From Magnetococcales bacterium (GTDB lineage: Bacteria > Pseudomonadota > Magnetococcia > Magnetococcales > Magnetaquicoccaceae), in assembly GCA_015231295.1 (NCBI GenBank), contig JADGBU010000003.1, positions 29,250-62,212 on the forward strand: 32,963 bases of DNA, written 5' to 3'. Under the pieces are notes generated by a model. It was not told the origin of the DNA. It did no database searches and saw only the letters and a program-made list of their open reading frames with translations. Positions within the stretch are counted from its first letter, which is position 1. Every line of letters begins with the position of its first letter. Both the position numbers and the translations under genes were made by a program. Below, one piece after another: positions 1 to 9,282 of this stretch.

Positions 1-1
1 T

Positions 2-520
2 CGCGACGCCTGGTTCATCGGCATTTCGCCTTCGCTGGTGGCCGGGGTGTGGGTCGGCATGGATGATTTCTCCATTCTCGGCGAAACCGGAGGGACGGCG
101 GCGTTGCCGATCTGGATGGATTTCATGCAAGAGGCGTTGCAGGGGCAACCCGCGACCGATTTTGCCGTGCCGCCCGGCATCTCCCTGGAGGAGATCGATG
201 CCGAATCCGGCACGCTGCCCGGACCGCATACGGCCAATCGGGTGTTTGAAGCCTTCAAGCCTGGTCAGATGCCCGCCGCCATCGCGAGCGCGCCTGAAGA
301 GAGCGGTTCCGGAGGGGGCGGCGATGTTCAGGGTGAGGAGGCGGGGATCTCTTCGGAACCGGCGACTGCGCCCGCGACCGGGGGTGTGGCTCCCGCGCCG
401 GCGCGGGGCGGTGGGGTGAGTTCCAATCCTGGCAAGGGCACGTCGTCGGGAGGGGGTGTCGGGGCGATTCCGGGAATCGGGCGTCACGGGCAGGGGGAGA
501 TGGACGGCGGCTTGTATTAA
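2..520 (+). CDS. Penicillin-binding protein 1A-type C-terminus (partial, 5' end outside window)
   Basis: Frame open from base 2: RDAWFIGISPSLVAGVWVGMDD..., typical of the class A PBP transpeptidase C-terminus, followed by GGTAALPIWMDFMQEAL; Gly/Pro/Ala-rich tail; stop at 520. Confidence 0.85.
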   Translation, partial: RDAWFIGISPSLVAGVWVGMDDFSILGETGGTAALPIWMDFMQEALQGQPATDFAVPPGISLEEIDAESGTLPGPHTANRVFEAFKPGQMPAAIASAPEESGSGGGGDVQGEEAGISSEPATAPATGGVAPAPARGGGVSSNPGKGTSSGGGVGAIPGIGRHGQGEMDGGLY

Positions 521-522
521 AA

Positions 523-600
523 CATCACGGGTCCAGGGGGATTATCCCCCTGGTGGGGTCCAGGGGCGAAGCCCATGGTGGGGTCCGGGGCGAAGCCCCG
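523..600 (+). repeat. Dispersed hairpin repeat, copy A (three hairpins)
   Basis: 21-nt palindrome ccagggggattatccccctgg (533-553), then ccaggggcgaagcccatgg and ccggggcgaagccccg. Identical to copy D over 35 nt (523-557 vs 24623-24657). Confidence 0.9.
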
Positions 601-677
601 AAAGCGACCATCCCGATTTCGCGCTCCGACCGGTCAACGGGAAGGCGCGGCAGGGATGTTCAGCAAAGGCCGGGAGA

Positions 678-1838
678 ATGGAAATGGCGACGAGTCAAAA
701 AAGCAGCAGCAGGATTCGGCTGAAAGAATTAACGATAGAGAACTTCAAAGCGATCGATCATATCACTTTAAAATTTGATCCGCCCAGGATGCGGGCTGAC
801 CCTGACATTTATGTCATGGGAAGCCGTAATGGTATTGGAAAGACATCCATTTTGGAATCCTGTGCTCTCATTTTTCTTGCGGCGTATAGTGGCGAGGAAA
901 AGTTCAATATTGGAAAAATTCCTGAATTGTCAGTCAATTTGTCTGAATTGTTTGTGCGATCAGGAGCAGAGAAATCAAACTTGATTGGAGTGTTTTCTTC
1001 TGGTGCTATTAATTTGACAATTCATGTTCAATTATCGAAAAAAGGTGTTTTAAGTGTTACAGGAGATCGGGAGAGAATTAAGAAAATATTTGAGTCTGCA
1101 GGGAATCGTCCTGCTGAGGATTTGACGGAACGTTTTTTCATGTTGTTGGCAGGATTCAATATGGAGCCTGTCACCATGCCTCCATGTTTATACTTTCATA
1201 GTTACCGTAAAGTACAAGAGGGTAATCCTGAGCTTGGTATGATGGTTGAGTCAGAGATGATGATGCATCGACGTATGGTCAGGACTTCCTATGGGAGAAT
1301 GCGCATTTCTCCTGGTGACAATGTGTTTGTCAGTACATTCAAGTTGCATATTCTGCGCGCCATGATGGGAAGAGCCAATCTTTTTGAGAAATTGGACAGT
1401 AAAAATGCTGATGAAACATTTGAAAAGTTGAATGGTTTGATTTTGAGATACGCAGGCGGGACAATCGAAAAATTGCGTCCATCTTTGGATAATACTGTTG
1501 ATTTCCGGATAACGCCCAAAAACGGGGGCGATTCGTTTGCTTTTGATGGACTCAGTTCTGGCCAGAAAGAGATCATCTCCACGCTCTTTTTGGTTTGGCA
1601 TTATACGAGAAATCAGCCTTGCATTGTTTTGATCGATGAGCCGGAACTGCATTTGAATGCCGAGTGGCATCGTGATTTTGTTCAACAGATATTCAAACTT
1701 GCGCCAGAGAATCAATATATCTTTGCGACTCATAGTGAGGATATTTTTAAGTCGGTCAATGATGATCGTCGTCTTTTTCTGGGGATGGAGGAAACATCTT
1801 CCCAATCGGTTCATCAGAATGGAGAGGACAGGCCATGA
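678..1838 (+). CDS. AAA/ABC-type ATPase (AriA-like or OLD-like), candidate defence ATPase
   Basis: ELTIENFKAID N-terminus, Walker A GSRNGIGKTS, signature-like LSSGQKE, Walker B CIVLIDEPELHLN, H-loop FATHSEDIF. Alternative ATG at 684; the 456 start of the ORF track runs through the repeat and is unlikely. Confidence 0.85.
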   Translation: MEMATSQKSSSRIRLKELTIENFKAIDHITLKFDPPRMRADPDIYVMGSRNGIGKTSILESCALIFLAAYSGEEKFNIGKIPELSVNLSELFVRSGAEKSNLIGVFSSGAINLTIHVQLSKKGVLSVTGDRERIKKIFESAGNRPAEDLTERFFMLLAGFNMEPVTMPPCLYFHSYRKVQEGNPELGMMVESEMMMHRRMVRTSYGRMRISPGDNVFVSTFKLHILRAMMGRANLFEKLDSKNADETFEKLNGLILRYAGGTIEKLRPSLDNTVDFRITPKNGGDSFAFDGLSSGQKEIISTLFLVWHYTRNQPCIVLIDEPELHLNAEWHRDFVQQIFKLAPENQYIFATHSEDIFKSVNDDRRLFLGMEETSSQSVHQNGEDRP

Positions 1839-2740
1839 TATCGGTTCGTGTTGGAGGTTCTCCCGATTTGGCTCGCCAAGGCCGGGCACGCCATAAATTA
1901 TTTGTCGAAGGTCATGGCGATGGGCTTGACGTAGAAGCTTTAAAGATTTTCCTTCCCATGATTGACATCGAACCCATGGGTCCAGCTCATCACCTGAAAA
2001 GTGTTGCCACCGCCCTCCATCCGCACCATGCCGACTACTATTTTTTGGTTGATCGTGATCATCATGATGACCAAACGGTTGAAAACTCCTGGAAAAATTT
2101 CCCGGACACATCAAGATCGAACCTGTTGATTTGGCGAAAGAGGGAATTTGAGAATTATTTTCTTGATCCGGATTATCTCCAGAAGTCGCAATGGCTAAAA
2201 TCGACCTATAAGGGAAAAACGGGGAAAGCAAAACTGGAGCAGAAGATTCTCAATTTTGCAAATCAGCGTATTTTTATGGATGTCGTCAATCGGGTGATTC
2301 TGAAGGTCCGGGAAGATCAAAAGAACACCTGGATTGATCTGTTCAGTAATCCGGATAAGTGCAAAGATAAAGAAATGGCCAAGGAAGCCTTGCTTGGCTT
2401 GGAGACGTTTCAAAAAAGAAGTAAGGATGTTTCTGACTCGGTAAATGGTTGCAATCTGGAAAAATTATTTGAGGAGTTTTTTGAAGAATTGTCTGGGGGA
2501 TGCGTCCCGTTATCTTTTGGTCGAGGGCGGTGGATTGACCATATGAGCGGGAAAGAACTACTGACGCAGACCATCAACAATTGCTTTCAGGTGAAGGATT
2601 CTGAAGGACGTGAGGTTGAAGAAGGCAAAATTGTGATTGTGGAAGTCGTCAAGGACTTGATGAGATTGGGCATTGAATCTCAGCCAAGAGATTTTCAGGA
2701 GTTGTATCGCCTGATTGATCAGCGCACGCTTGGGGCGTGA
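1835..2740 (+). CDS. TOPRIM/DUF4435-like protein (AriB-like candidate effector)
   Basis: KLFVEGHGD (acidic motif), YYFLVDRDHHDD (DxD-type motif), then LLIWRKREFENYFLDPDYL as in DUF4435-type proteins. ATGA overlap with the upstream ATPase. Confidence 0.7.
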   Translation: MISVRVGGSPDLARQGRARHKLFVEGHGDGLDVEALKIFLPMIDIEPMGPAHHLKSVATALHPHHADYYFLVDRDHHDDQTVENSWKNFPDTSRSNLLIWRKREFENYFLDPDYLQKSQWLKSTYKGKTGKAKLEQKILNFANQRIFMDVVNRVILKVREDQKNTWIDLFSNPDKCKDKEMAKEALLGLETFQKRSKDVSDSVNGCNLEKLFEEFFEELSGGCVPLSFGRGRWIDHMSGKELLTQTINNCFQVKDSEGREVEEGKIVIVEVVKDLMRLGIESQPRDFQELYRLIDQRTLGA

Positions 2741-2779
2741 GCAATCAGGTGGTGATGGTAGTACGCTGACTCGCGCCTT

Positions 2780-3646
2780 TCAGGCGAGCATCGGGGCCGG
2801 AAGCGGCAGAAGAGCCTGGCGCATTTTGGTCAGAGCGCGTTGCTCCAACTGACGGACCCGTTCCCGGGAGACGCCGATCTTGCGTCCGATCTCTTCGAGG
2901 GTGAGCGGCTGGTCATCGAGGATGCGCCAGGAGATGATGGCCCGTTCCCGTTCGTTGAGCACCTGCAACGCCTGAATCGCGGCACGACGATTGATGGTCG
3001 CCGCTTCGGCGGCCAGGAGAGAAACCTCCTGATTGCTTTGTTTGTCCGGGATGAGATTTTGCAGCTCTTCGCCATCTTCGAGGGCGCAGCGGTTGAGGGA
3101 GTCATCCCGGCTGGAAAGACGCACATCCATTTCCAGGATTTCCTGGGTCTTGGCACCGAGTTTCTGTCCCAACAGGGAGGCTTCATCCCGATCGAGGCGT
3201 TCGATGGAGCTTTTGTTGCGTCGCAGGCTGAAAAACAGTTTGCGTTGCATGGCGGTCGTGCCGATTTTCACCAGACTCCAGGAACGCAGGATGAACTCCT
3301 GAATCGAGGCCCGAATCCACCAGATGGCATAGGTGGAAAGACGAAATCCCTTGTAAGGATTGAATTTTTTCACAGCCTGCATCAATCCGAGAGAGCCTTC
3401 CTGCACCAGATCCATCAAGCGCATGCCATAGTCGGTATACTCTCTGGCGATCTTCACCACATAACGCAGATAAGAAGAAACCAGACGGTGGGCGGCGTGG
3501 AGATCCCCATGTTCGTGATAGCGCACCGCCAGTTGAAACTCCTCCTCCGGGGTGAGCAGGGGGAACTGGTTGATTTCGCCCAGATAGCGAACCAGATCCC
3601 CTTGATCGGAAACCGGAATCAGTGCGTTTCCTGTCGTGGGTTTCAT
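2780..3646 (-). CDS. rpoH: RNA polymerase sigma-32 factor RpoH
   Basis: Sigma-70 regions 2 and 4; RpoH-box-like AMQRKLFFSLRRNK; region 2 DLVQEGSLGLMQAVKKFNPYKGFRLSTYAIWWIRASIQEFIL; C-terminal HTH EEIGRKIGVSRERVRQLEQRAL. Confidence 0.9.
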   Translation of the reverse strand: MKPTTGNALIPVSDQGDLVRYLGEINQFPLLTPEEEFQLAVRYHEHGDLHAAHRLVSSYLRYVVKIAREYTDYGMRLMDLVQEGSLGLMQAVKKFNPYKGFRLSTYAIWWIRASIQEFILRSWSLVKIGTTAMQRKLFFSLRRNKSSIERLDRDEASLLGQKLGAKTQEILEMDVRLSSRDDSLNRCALEDGEELQNLIPDKQSNQEVSLLAAEAATINRRAAIQALQVLNERERAIISWRILDDQPLTLEEIGRKIGVSRERVRQLEQRALTKMRQALLPLPAPMLA

Positions 3647-3756
3647 GGTGCCTCGAAAACGTGATAGAGTGATGGCGCAGATGCGGGATGAACGGAATGC
3701 GAGGCATTAGAAAAAAACAAAGTTATCAAATCGACGATTTTCATAGGGAGTATTAT

Positions 3757-4500
3757 ATGTCAACAGGGTTCTCCGTCAAGGGATGGCTCCGTTCCGTGCT
3801 CTTTTTCGGGCTGTTTGTGATCGGTATCGTCCTGTTCGGGCTGTGGATCACGGTGATCTGGCCGCTGGTCCCGCTGGAGCGACGTCGCAACGGGTCGGCG
3901 GCCTGGTCCCGGTTCACGCGTCGGCTGCTGTCGTGGAGCTGTGATCTGCAGGAGCGGGTGGAAGGGCTGGAAAATCTGCCGCCGCCTCCGTATGTGATTC
4001 TCTCCAAGCATCAATCCGCGTGGGAGACGGTGGCGTTTGTCTCTCTGTTTCACCCGTGCGCCCAGGTGCTCAAACAGAGTCTGACGTGGATTCCGGTGTT
4101 TGGATGGGCGTTGCTCTCCACGGGGCAGATCGCCATCGACCGCAGTCGGGGGGTGGCGGCGTTGCATCGGCTCCATGAACAAGGTGCCCAATTGTTGGGT
4201 AAAGGGGTGGCGGTGCTGATCTTTCCCGAAGGCACCCGGTCGCCTCCGGGGGTGGCGGGAAAATATCATCCGGGGGGGGTGTCGTTGGCGTTGTCCGCCG
4301 GCGTGCCCATCGTGCCGGTGGCCCACAACGCCGGAACCTTCTGGCCACGGCGTTCGTTTTTGAAAAAACCGGGGGTGATCCGGGTGCGGATTGGTGCTCC
4401 GATCGCAACCGTCGGGTTGGGACGGGCGGATCGCAAGGCGTTGGTGGCCCGGGTGGAGACGACCATCGAGGCGATGACCGCCGAACTGGAAGCGGGCTGA
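3757..4500 (+). CDS. plsC: 1-acyl-sn-glycerol-3-phosphate acyltransferase (PlsC family)
   Basis: LSKHQSAWET (HX4D/E-type motif), FPEGTRSPPG, N-terminal TM segment. ATG 3757 preceded by AGGGAG. Confidence 0.85.
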   Translation: MSTGFSVKGWLRSVLFFGLFVIGIVLFGLWITVIWPLVPLERRRNGSAAWSRFTRRLLSWSCDLQERVEGLENLPPPPYVILSKHQSAWETVAFVSLFHPCAQVLKQSLTWIPVFGWALLSTGQIAIDRSRGVAALHRLHEQGAQLLGKGVAVLIFPEGTRSPPGVAGKYHPGGVSLALSAGVPIVPVAHNAGTFWPRRSFLKKPGVIRVRIGAPIATVGLGRADRKALVARVETTIEAMTAELEAG

Positions 4501-4662
4501 AATCGGTACGGCCCCTGTCGGAAAGAGCGGAGCGCGTCGCCGTGAGGGTGTGTGAGGGTTTTTTTAATTTACTCCCACGGCGATGCTGCTACAATGGCAT
4601 TCGGGTTTGTCGGGAATCGTGAAGCTTGTGGGAGAAACCTACTCGTGACAGGGGATCGGATC

Positions 4663-5184
4663 ATGGATGGCGCAGGCAAGAAGTTGCAGGAAAAGGATGT
4701 GTTCGAGAACACGGTTGCGATTGTCCGGGAACTGTATGGCAAGGAGAGCTTCTGCGCCCGCATCAAGTCGGAGCAGATCGTCCTCGATATCGATGTGGAG
4801 CAGGGATGCACCAAAAGCGTGATGCTGGAGTATGGAAAATTCATCGTCTCCAGGGATGCCAAGGATGTGAATGGTCAATATGTCAAGCACGACATCCTGA
4901 AGGATCCGCAATCGTTTGAACAGTTCGTGTTCGTCGAAAAATTCTACGAGTACATGGATTGCAAAATCAATGATTTGACCGAGTACGAAATTTCCCTCCG
5001 GGAGTACGAGAGTCTGCTGAAATTCTCCCAGATCACCGCCAATCTCAACTACAAGATGTTTCCCGCCTTGATGGAATTCTTCAAGAAGGATTGCATGAAC
5101 ACCTTCCGTTCGGTGTTTAACAAGGAGCAGGCCAAGATTCTCAACATGCGACTCGGCGAACTGCTGATGGAATATCAGCCCTGA
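4663..5184 (+). CDS. Hypothetical protein, acidic and apparently soluble; no family recognised
   Basis: Open frame with coding-like composition (MDGAGKKLQEKDVFENTVAIVRELYGKESFCARIKSEQIVLDIDVEQG...). Start uncertain (ATG 4594 or 4663). Confidence 0.6.
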   Translation: MDGAGKKLQEKDVFENTVAIVRELYGKESFCARIKSEQIVLDIDVEQGCTKSVMLEYGKFIVSRDAKDVNGQYVKHDILKDPQSFEQFVFVEKFYEYMDCKINDLTEYEISLREYESLLKFSQITANLNYKMFPALMEFFKKDCMNTFRSVFNKEQAKILNMRLGELLMEYQP

Positions 5185-6011
5185 GGGGAAAAATCGGTGG
5201 CGGCCAGATGATTGGCCAGTCGCGCGAATTCGGCGATGGAGAGCGTTTCCCCCCGGCGTCCGGGGTCGATGTCGGCCTGTTCGAGCCAGTGGCGCGGGTC
5301 GTCGTGCATCACCCGCAGGGCGTTGGCCAGCACCTTGCGTCGCTGGCCGAAGGCGGCCCGGACCACCTGGGAAAAGAGTCGATGATCGGCGACCTCGACC
5401 AGCGGTGCTGTGCGCCGGGTGAGACGGATCACGGTGGAATTCACCTTCGGAGGGGGACGGAAGGCCGATGGGGGAACCTGCAACAGGGTTTCGATCTCCA
5501 TCCACAGGCCGCACGGCACCGACAGGGCCCCGTAGGCCTTGGTGCCGGGAGCGGCGGCGATGCGTTCCGCCACTTCGGTTTGCAGCATCAGGGTCATCTG
5601 CGCGATGGCGTCCCGCTGCTCGATGAAATGCATCAGCAGGGGGGTGCTGATGTTGTAGGGCAGATTGGCCACAATCCGCAATTCTCCCCCCAGATGGGTC
5701 GCCAACTGTCGATAGTCCACCTGCAAGGCGTCGGCCCGCTCCACCTGCAGGCGACCCAGCCCGGCGGTACGGGCGTGCAGCGCGGGCAGCAGCTCCTCGT
5801 CGAACTCGATGGCCCAAAGCTCCCCCACGGCCCGCAGCAGCCAGACGGTCAGGGCTCCGGGTCCGGGACCGATCTCCACCACCCGATCTCCGCGCGTCAC
5901 GCCGGAAGCCGCCACGATCTCTTGGGCCACCGACGCATCCGCCAGAAAATGTTGCCCCAGCCGCTTCTTGGCCACCGGAATCCGGATCGGATCGTTTCCG
6001 TTCACGCTCAT
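5175..6011 (-). CDS. rsmA: 16S rRNA (adenine(1518)-N(6)/adenine(1519)-N(6))-dimethyltransferase
   Basis: KKRLGQHFLAD, VVEIGPGPGALT, IVANLPYNISTPLLMHF, PPPKVNSTVIRL, AAFGQRRKVLANAL: KsgA/RsmA hallmarks. Confidence 0.95.
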   Translation of the reverse strand: MSVNGNDPIRIPVAKKRLGQHFLADASVAQEIVAASGVTRGDRVVEIGPGPGALTVWLLRAVGELWAIEFDEELLPALHARTAGLGRLQVERADALQVDYRQLATHLGGELRIVANLPYNISTPLLMHFIEQRDAIAQMTLMLQTEVAERIAAAPGTKAYGALSVPCGLWMEIETLLQVPPSAFRPPPKVNSTVIRLTRRTAPLVEVADHRLFSQVVRAAFGQRRKVLANALRVMHDDPRHWLEQADIDPGRRGETLSIAEFARLANHLAATDFSPQG

Positions 6012-7939
6012 CCCAGAAACCGCCGCACGCGGGGAATGAACTCCGTGGGCGTGAACGGCTTGTTGATGAAGTCGTTGGCCCCGAGACGAAAAGCGGTCTC
6101 ACGGGTTTCGATGGTGTCGTCTCCGGTGACGAGAATCACCGGGATCAGCCGGGTCTTGGGATCCTGACGCACCTTGCTCAGAAAGGTGAAGCCATCCATG
6201 CCCGGCATCTGCACATCGCAGATGATCAGATGACAGGCCTGCGTCTGCAACACCTCCAGAGCCTGAATGCCGTTGGTGGATTCCTGGGTTCGCACGCCAT
6301 CGTTGTGAAGGAATGCGAGCAGAAGTTGACGGAACTCCGCGTCGTCATCCACGATCAGGGCCTGGGGGACCACCTCCGGCAGATGGGCGTAGAAGATGCT
6401 GCCGATGCCCTCTTTGGACTCCACGGTCAGATCTCCGTGATGGGCCCGCAACAGATCCCGACTGAAGGGGAGTCCATATCCTGTGCCATGCTCTCCGGCG
6501 GTGCCCACGGTCGATGTTTTCTCCTCCAGGTTGAAGAGTTTGGCCAAGCGTTTTTGACGGATGCCCACTCCCGTATCCAGCACGGCGAGGGTGGAGGGTT
6601 TGCCCGGCGGGCGCAGCAGCGTGATGCGATCCCCCCGATTGCAAAACTTGATGGCGTTGGTGAGCAGATTGTGCAACACCTCGCCGAACAGACTGGGATC
6701 CGCGTGCAGTCGAAAGGATTCGGGCAGATTGTTGACCACCTCGATTCCTTTTTGCTCCGCCAGGGGACGGATCGAGTCCAACGCCTTTTCGCCGGTGAAC
6801 CGGGCGTTGAAAAAACGGGGCTCCGGAACGATCTTGCCGGTTTTCAGGCGGCTGATGTCGAGAATTTCATCGATCAGGGCGAGCATTTTGGCACTGCTTT
6901 CGGTGATCCAATTCAGGTATCCCTTTTGTTTTTTGCTCAGCGGATTCTTGGGGTCGTGGTCGAGGAGTTCCAGAAAGCCCAGAATCGAGGTGAAGGGGCC
7001 GCGCAGATCATGGGCCACCAGGGAGACGAATTGATCTTTCAGGTGGGTGGCCCGTTGGGCGGCATCCCGCGCCCGGAGCAGGGCGGCCTTGTCCTTGCGA
7101 TGACGGGTGATATCCCGCAGGATCACCACCACATGCCAGGCGTTGCGGATCTGGACGGCGGATGAGGAGGCTTCCACCGGAAAGGTCTTGCCGTTTTTGC
7201 GCTTGACCATGAACTCGACCACCCGACCGATCATGGTGCCTTTGCCGGTGCGGCTGAAGGTCTTGAAACTGTTTTTCAGGCGCGTGGCGAACTCGGAGGG
7301 GGGAAGCAGGTCGAGGACCGGTCGTCCGAGGATCTCTTCCGGTTCCATGCCGAAGACGCGGGTGGCGGCGGGATTCCAGAAGGTGACACGCATCTGGGCG
7401 TCGAGGATCAGAATGGGATCCAGGGCCGCCGAGGCGATGGCATCGAGCCGTTCACGGGCTTCGTTCAGGACCAGGGCATCGGTTTCGACCCGTTTTTCCA
7501 GTTGCGCCTTGGCTTTTTGGAGTTCGGCGAGAGCCGCTTCCAGATTGCAGGCGGTGCGACGCTTTTCCAGCACATGATGGATCGCCCGATTGAGGCTTTC
7601 CACGCCCAATTCGTTTTTGCGCAGATAGTCATCCGCCCCCACCCGGACCGCTTCCACCAGGGCTTCATCCCCTTCGGTGCCGGTGAAGAGAATGCAACCG
7701 GCCCGACTGCCCATCGATTTGAGACGGCGAATCAGATCGATGCCGGATTCGTGATCGAGTCGATAATCCACGAAAGCGATGTGGGGATCGAGGCGTTCCA
7801 CCTGTCGGAAGGCTTCTTCCCCGGTGGCGCAGGCGACGGGCACGACGGTCCAGCGGGTGAGCTTCTTGAGCAGACCCGACAACAAAGCCCGTTCCATCGG
7901 GTTGTCATCCACGATCAGGGTGTGTATTTCGTCGTCCAT
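6008..7939 (-). CDS. Soluble hybrid histidine kinase: REC-PAS-HisKA-HATPase-REC
   Basis: N-terminal REC (TLIVDDNPMERALL ... HIAFVDYRLD), PAS (RLDAIASAALDPILILDAQMRVTFWNPAA), HisKA (SLVAHDLRGPFTSILGFLE), HATPase (LTNAIKFCNRGD, LDTGVGI), C-terminal REC (ALIVDDDAEFRQLLL ... LIICDVQMPGMDG). ATGA overlap with rsmA. Confidence 0.9.
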   Translation of the reverse strand: MDDEIHTLIVDDNPMERALLSGLLKKLTRWTVVPVACATGEEAFRQVERLDPHIAFVDYRLDHESGIDLIRRLKSMGSRAGCILFTGTEGDEALVEAVRVGADDYLRKNELGVESLNRAIHHVLEKRRTACNLEAALAELQKAKAQLEKRVETDALVLNEARERLDAIASAALDPILILDAQMRVTFWNPAATRVFGMEPEEILGRPVLDLLPPSEFATRLKNSFKTFSRTGKGTMIGRVVEFMVKRKNGKTFPVEASSSAVQIRNAWHVVVILRDITRHRKDKAALLRARDAAQRATHLKDQFVSLVAHDLRGPFTSILGFLELLDHDPKNPLSKKQKGYLNWITESSAKMLALIDEILDISRLKTGKIVPEPRFFNARFTGEKALDSIRPLAEQKGIEVVNNLPESFRLHADPSLFGEVLHNLLTNAIKFCNRGDRITLLRPPGKPSTLAVLDTGVGIRQKRLAKLFNLEEKTSTVGTAGEHGTGYGLPFSRDLLRAHHGDLTVESKEGIGSIFYAHLPEVVPQALIVDDDAEFRQLLLAFLHNDGVRTQESTNGIQALEVLQTQACHLIICDVQMPGMDGFTFLSKVRQDPKTRLIPVILVTGDDTIETRETAFRLGANDFINKPFTPTEFIPRVRRFLG

Positions 7940-8422
7940 CTCGTTGATAGTCAATCGGTTCTCACACTTTTTCGGGTCAAGGGTCGCCTGCTTTGGTTGA
8001 GGCACGGGTTTGGGTGTGAAGCATAACACGTTTTTTCTCGATCCGGGGGGAACGGATCCTCCGGAAAGCAATTTTTTTCCTTGTCTGGAAGGGAAGGGAG
8101 AGGAGATGATCCGCTTTTTTGTAAACAATTCTCAGTTGAGTGGCAAGATGGGAAGCCTCGGGAGGTGGAGCGGAGGTTTGGACGGTGGGGCCGAAGGGGG
8201 TGGAGTCCCCGAGTCCAACGGTGTGAATGATGCTTTGGTTGTTCGAGGTCGGTGGAATGATTCAGGGGGGTGATGCCAGGGAGTGTCGATTAATCTTGAT
8301 CGTGATGAAATGATAATGATAAACTGCAAGGTCTGATTTCCTGGCCTGTTACAATGGGTGACAGTTGGCGTGGACCGGAAGAAGGGGTCCACGATGCGGG
8401 TGGTGGGGCGACGGTTGGACTT

Positions 8423-9130
8423 ATGAATGACAAACAACACATTCTGATCGTCGAAGACGATCCGGTGACGCGCGCGTTGATCGCGGCCTATTTCGAACAG
8501 GAAGGTTATCTGGTTTCCGAGGCCGAGAATGGTGCCCAGATGTGGGCGCAACTGGATATCACGCGTACCGATCTCGTGTTGCTGGATATCAACCTGCCGG
8601 GAGAGGATGGCTTCTCCTTGACCCGTGCGCTGCGGATCCGCTCGGATATCGGCATCATTCTGGTGACGGCCCGCAAGGAGGATGTCGATCGCATCGTGGG
8701 ATTGGAACTGGGGGCGGATGATTATGTCATCAAGCCCTTCAACGAACGGGAGTTGCGGATCCGGGTCAAGAATCTGCTGCGTCGCACCCGCAAACAGCGG
8801 GCCGAGGAAGAGGCGGCCATCACCCGATATCAGTTCAAAGGGTGGACCCTCGATACCGAACGCCGACGCCTCACCACCCCGGAAGGGGTCCATATCGCCT
8901 TGACCAATACCGAATATCTCTTATTGTCGGCCATGGTGCGCAAACCGGATCGGGTCTTCACGCGGGATCAACTGCTGGAAGCGATCAGCAGCCGCGATTG
9001 GACCACCAACGATCGCACCATCGATGTGATGGTCAATCGTCTGCGGCGCAAATTGAGCGAGCACTCCAATACCCGCATGCTGGAAACGGTCCATGGGGTC
9101 GGTTATCGCTTTGTCGTCGATGACTCCTGA
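8423..9130 (+). CDS. OmpR-family response regulator (TorR/ArcA-like)
   Basis: HILIVEDDPVTRALI, DLVLLDINLPGEDGFSL, GADDYVIKPFNEREL, C-terminal winged helix with TIDVMVNRLRRKLSE. Confidence 0.9.
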   Translation: MNDKQHILIVEDDPVTRALIAAYFEQEGYLVSEAENGAQMWAQLDITRTDLVLLDINLPGEDGFSLTRALRIRSDIGIILVTARKEDVDRIVGLELGADDYVIKPFNERELRIRVKNLLRRTRKQRAEEEAAITRYQFKGWTLDTERRRLTTPEGVHIALTNTEYLLLSAMVRKPDRVFTRDQLLEAISSRDWTTNDRTIDVMVNRLRRKLSEHSNTRMLETVHGVGYRFVVDDS

Positions 9131-9282
9131 TTTCCCGGAATCATCCCGTATGTCCGTGCAATGGTCCTTTGATTTGTACGGATTTGCGTGTATTCTCTGG
9201 TGAAATTCCATTGATTCATCATTCCTGAGCCTTCTCCGGTTGTTCGGGCGTCGAGGGATGGTGCGAATACCGGAGACTCTTC

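Noticed and set aside
1251-2231. 326-aa minus-strand ORF opposite the AAA/TOPRIM pair
   Set aside because: Antisense to two motif-supported genes; no recognisable domain.
8306-8326. Fur-box-like AT-rich motif (atgaaatgataatgataaact) upstream of the TorR-like regulator
   Set aside because: Only about two hexamers resemble GATAAT and there is no proper inverted half; too weak to call without a scored matrix.
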